This document shows positions 62,198-64,000 of a DNA stretch of 64,000 bases, one piece after another. This DNA comes from Ottowia oryzae. GTDB taxonomy: Bacteria > Pseudomonadota > Gammaproteobacteria > Burkholderiales > Burkholderiaceae_C. The stretch's first letter is position 1. Each line of letters opens with the position of its first letter. The position numbers were made by a program, and so were the translations under genes. The notes beneath the pieces are model-generated. The model was not told where the DNA came from, ran no database searches, and worked only from the letters and a program-made list of their open reading frames with translations. Location: positions 186,001 to 250,000 of the forward strand of contig NZ_CP027666.1 of assembly GCF_003008535.1 (NCBI RefSeq), in the 5' to 3' direction.

Positions 62198-63850
62198 CTA
62201 CATCCGCGCCACGCCAAACTGCATCGTCCGCACTTCGCGCGCCGCGCCTTCGGTAATGGTGTCCAGGCAGAAGCGCAGCACGGCGCGGGTGTCGCGCGGG
62301 TCGATCACGCCGTCGTCCAGCAGCAGGCCACTGGTGGTGAAGGCGTCGGCCTGCGCCTCGAACATGGCGACGATCTTGTCGAACTGCGCCTGCGATTCGG
62401 CCGGGTCGGGCGTGATGCCTTTGCGGGCCAGCGCGGCCTCGGTCACGATCTGCATCGTGCGTGCGGCCTGCTCGCCGCCCATCACCGCCGTCTTGGCGCC
62501 GGGCCAGCTGAACAGAAAACGCGGCGCGTAGCCGCGCCCGCACATGCCGTAGTTGCCAGCGCCAAAGCTGGCGCCGCACTGGATGGTGATCTGCGGCACG
62601 GTGGCGTTGGTGACGGCCTGAATCATCTTGCTGCCGTGCTTGATCATGCCGGCCTGTTCGCTGTCCTTGCCCACCATGTAGCCCGTGGTGTTCTGCAGGT
62701 AGAGGATGGGGTGGCCCAGCTGGCACATCCACTGGATGAAGTGCGCGGCCTTGTTGGCGCCGGCCACGTCAATGGGGCCGTTGTTGGTGACGATGCCGAC
62801 GCGGTGCCCGCCCACGCTGGCCTGCGCGCACACGGTGGCACTGCCAAACAGCGGCTTGAATTCCAGCAGCTCGGAGCCGTCCACGATGCGGGCGGCCACC
62901 TCGCGCATGTCCACCGGTTCGCGGTGGTGCGGCGGCATCAGGCCCAGCAGATCCTGCGCGCTCAGCGTTGGCTCGGCCGCGCCATTTGCTTTGTTTTTGA
63001 TAGCTGCCAGCGCACCATGCACCTGCGCCGGCGGCCCAAAAGCATCTGAAAACCCACGCACCACCTGCCGCGCGATGCCCAGCGCGTGGCGGTCGTCTTC
63101 CGCCAGGTATTCGCCCAAGCCAGAGACCGCGGTGTGCATTTCGGCGCCGCCCAGCTCTTCTTCGGTAGCCACCTCGCCCGTGGCCGCCTTCAAGAGCGGC
63201 GGCCCGGCCAGGAACGCGCGCGAACGTCCGCGCACCATGATGACGATGTCCGACAGCCCCGGCATGTAGGCACCGCCAGCCGTGCCCGAGCCGTGCTGCA
63301 CCGTCACCACCGGCAGGCCCGCCGCCGACAGCCGCGCCAGGTTGCGAAACAGCGCGCCGCCGTGCACGAAGCCTTCGACGCGGTAGCGCATCAGGTTGGC
63401 GCCCGCGCTTTCCACCAGGTGGATGAAGGGCAGGCGGTTTTGCAGCGCGATTTCTTGCACGCGCAGCATCTTTTCCAGGCCGCGCTCTTGAATGGCGCCG
63501 GCTTCGATGCCCGAATCGCTGGCCACCACCATGCAGCGCACGCCTTCGATGAAGCCGATGCCCGCCAGCATGCCGCCGCCCGGCACCGACTTGGCCGCGT
63601 CGCGCGTGTCCTGCAGGTAACCGGCCAGCGTGCACAGCGGCAGCCACGGCGCACCCGCGTCCAGCAGCAAGGCCACGCGCTGGCGCGGCAACAGTTGGCC
63701 GCGCTTGTCGAACAGCGGCTGCGCGCGCGCCGATGCATCGGCGGCGCGCGCCTCCAGGGCGCGCCAGGCGGCGATGCGCGCCAGCGCGGCCTCGCGCCGG
63801 CTGCGGGCCAGCTCGCTGCCGGCGTTCCAGGTGGAATTGAACGCAGTCAT
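62198..63850 (-). CDS. Acyl-CoA carboxylase carboxyltransferase (beta) subunit, geranyl/methylcrotonyl-CoA carboxylase type
   Basis: 550 aa. Carboxyltransferase with N- and C-terminal crotonase-like halves: PGGGMLAGIGFIEGVRCMVV, SGTAGGAYMPGLSDIVIMV (oxyanion) and PILYLQNTTGYMVGKDSEQA, GASFGAGNYGMCGRGY, LFSWPGAKTAVMGGEQA. It transfers carboxyl from biotin to the acyl-CoA. A repeat copy encodes about residues 267-288 (FGPPAQVHGALAAIKNKANG), between the two halves. With the alpha subunit and an SDR upstream, this looks more like the Atu geranyl-CoA enzyme than LiuB; inference. Confidence 0.92.
   Translation of the reverse strand: MTAFNSTWNAGSELARSRREAALARIAAWRALEARAADASARAQPLFDKRGQLLPRQRVALLLDAGAPWLPLCTLAGYLQDTRDAAKSVPGGGMLAGIGFIEGVRCMVVASDSGIEAGAIQERGLEKMLRVQEIALQNRLPFIHLVESAGANLMRYRVEGFVHGGALFRNLARLSAAGLPVVTVQHGSGTAGGAYMPGLSDIVIMVRGRSRAFLAGPPLLKAATGEVATEEELGGAEMHTAVSGLGEYLAEDDRHALGIARQVVRGFSDAFGPPAQVHGALAAIKNKANGAAEPTLSAQDLLGLMPPHHREPVDMREVAARIVDGSELLEFKPLFGSATVCAQASVGGHRVGIVTNNGPIDVAGANKAAHFIQWMCQLGHPILYLQNTTGYMVGKDSEQAGMIKHGSKMIQAVTNATVPQITIQCGASFGAGNYGMCGRGYAPRFLFSWPGAKTAVMGGEQAARTMQIVTEAALARKGITPDPAESQAQFDKIVAMFEAQADAFTTSGLLLDDGVIDPRDTRAVLRFCLDTITEGAAREVRTMQFGVARM
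62990..63050. repeat. Dispersed small repeat, in-frame copy within the carboxyltransferase gene
   Basis: TTGTTTTTGATAGCTGCCAGC, GCACCATGCA spacer, then CTGCGCCGGCGGCCCAAAAG. It matches the intergenic consensus almost completely, yet lies inside the gene with the frame maintained. Confidence 0.85.
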
Positions 63851-64000
63851 GGGTTGAAGAGCTTGGGAGCGACGTAGCGGTGAAAACCGTCGAACGGCCG
63901 GACGGCGGGGCGCGCCTGCACGTCGGCCGGCGCCGCCACCTGGCCCCAGCCCATGCGCACCTGTGGGCGCGCGCCGTCGATGCGCAGCACCGTGCCGCTG
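63847..64000 (-). CDS. C-terminal end of a short-chain dehydrogenase (AtuB-like), truncated by the window edge
   Basis: Only the last 50 codons are present. The frame is open from base 64000 to a TGA at 63847-63849, which overlaps the carboxyltransferase ATG (ATGA). The residues SGTVLRIDGARPQ match the SDR C-terminal G-x-x-L-x-V-DGG pattern, and the tail RPFDGFHRYVAPKLF extends beyond it, as I recall for citronellol/citronellal dehydrogenase AtuB. The rest of the gene lies outside, so the call is tentative. Confidence 0.45.
   Translation of the reverse strand, partial: SGTVLRIDGARPQVRMGWGQVAAPADVQARPAVRPFDGFHRYVAPKLFNP

Overview
The window is a high-GC (roughly 65-70%) bacterial chromosome segment. 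Gene content (T2SS gspE-to-gspD operon, phasin, Bug-type solute-binding protein, livHMGF with an acyl-CoA synthetase, biotin-dependent acyl-CoA carboxylase) and a characteristic small dispersed repeat suggest a betaproteobacterium of the Burkholderiales, most likely Comamonadaceae. I do not assign a genus. No rRNA, tRNA, CRISPR array or complete insertion sequence was seen.

Layout. (1) 1-3.6 kb, minus strand: a truncated parvulin-like foldase, an FG-GAP-like lipoprotein, an abundant-looking secreted protein with its own promoter and terminator, and a small lipoprotein. (2) 3.6-14.3 kb, minus: a type II secretion operon, gspE-F-G-H-I-J-K-L-M-C-D, mostly joined by 4-nt stop/start overlaps. (3) 14.4-20.0 kb, minus: dTDP-L-rhamnose synthesis (rfbB-D-A-C) followed by two glycosyltransferases for a rhamnose-containing surface glycan. 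(4) 20.2-23.4 kb, plus: phasin, an envelope protein, a TetR regulator, a TPR-like protein and acyl-CoA-binding protein. (5) 23.7-27.7 kb, minus: an overlapping trio of molybdopterin oxidoreductase, methyltransferase and zinc aminopeptidase lipoprotein. (6) 27.8-31.9 kb, plus: an orphan solute-binding protein, M20 amidohydrolase, VOC protein and M14-like peptidase. (7) 31.9-34.3 kb: an MFS transporter of lower GC, enclosed by the intact peptidase gene and a 97-98% identical fragment of its 3' end. (8) 34.3-46.2 kb: mixed housekeeping and accessory genes, including a C-terminally anchored surface protein, coaX, LysM protein, amidase, persulfide dioxygenase-rhodanese with a CsoR-type regulator, PPK2, YbaN, FetAB-like transporter, AMP nucleosidase and a Bug protein. 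(9) 46.2-64 kb: an acyl-CoA catabolic island. fadB-like, thiolase and enoyl-CoA hydratase genes are on the minus strand; livHMGF, acyl-CoA synthetase and solute-binding protein are on the plus strand; and an atu/liu-like minus-strand operon holds a short-chain dehydrogenase tail, carboxyltransferase, acyl-CoA dehydrogenase, biotin carboxylase and a second acyl-CoA dehydrogenase.

How it fits together. The last 18 kb reads as import (Liv ABC system), activation (AMP ligase), dehydrogenation, carboxylation and beta-oxidation of a branched or acyclic-terpenoid-like carboxylic acid. This role is an inference from gene families and order.

The most unusual signal is a roughly 50-60 bp dispersed repeat, with a core like GATAGCTGCCAGCGC followed by CTGCGCCAG. 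About 15 copies lie between genes in both orientations, and five sit in frame inside protein-coding genes (rfbD, the aminopeptidase, the amidase, the biotin carboxylase and the carboxyltransferase), resembling in behaviour the coding palindromic elements known from Rickettsia.
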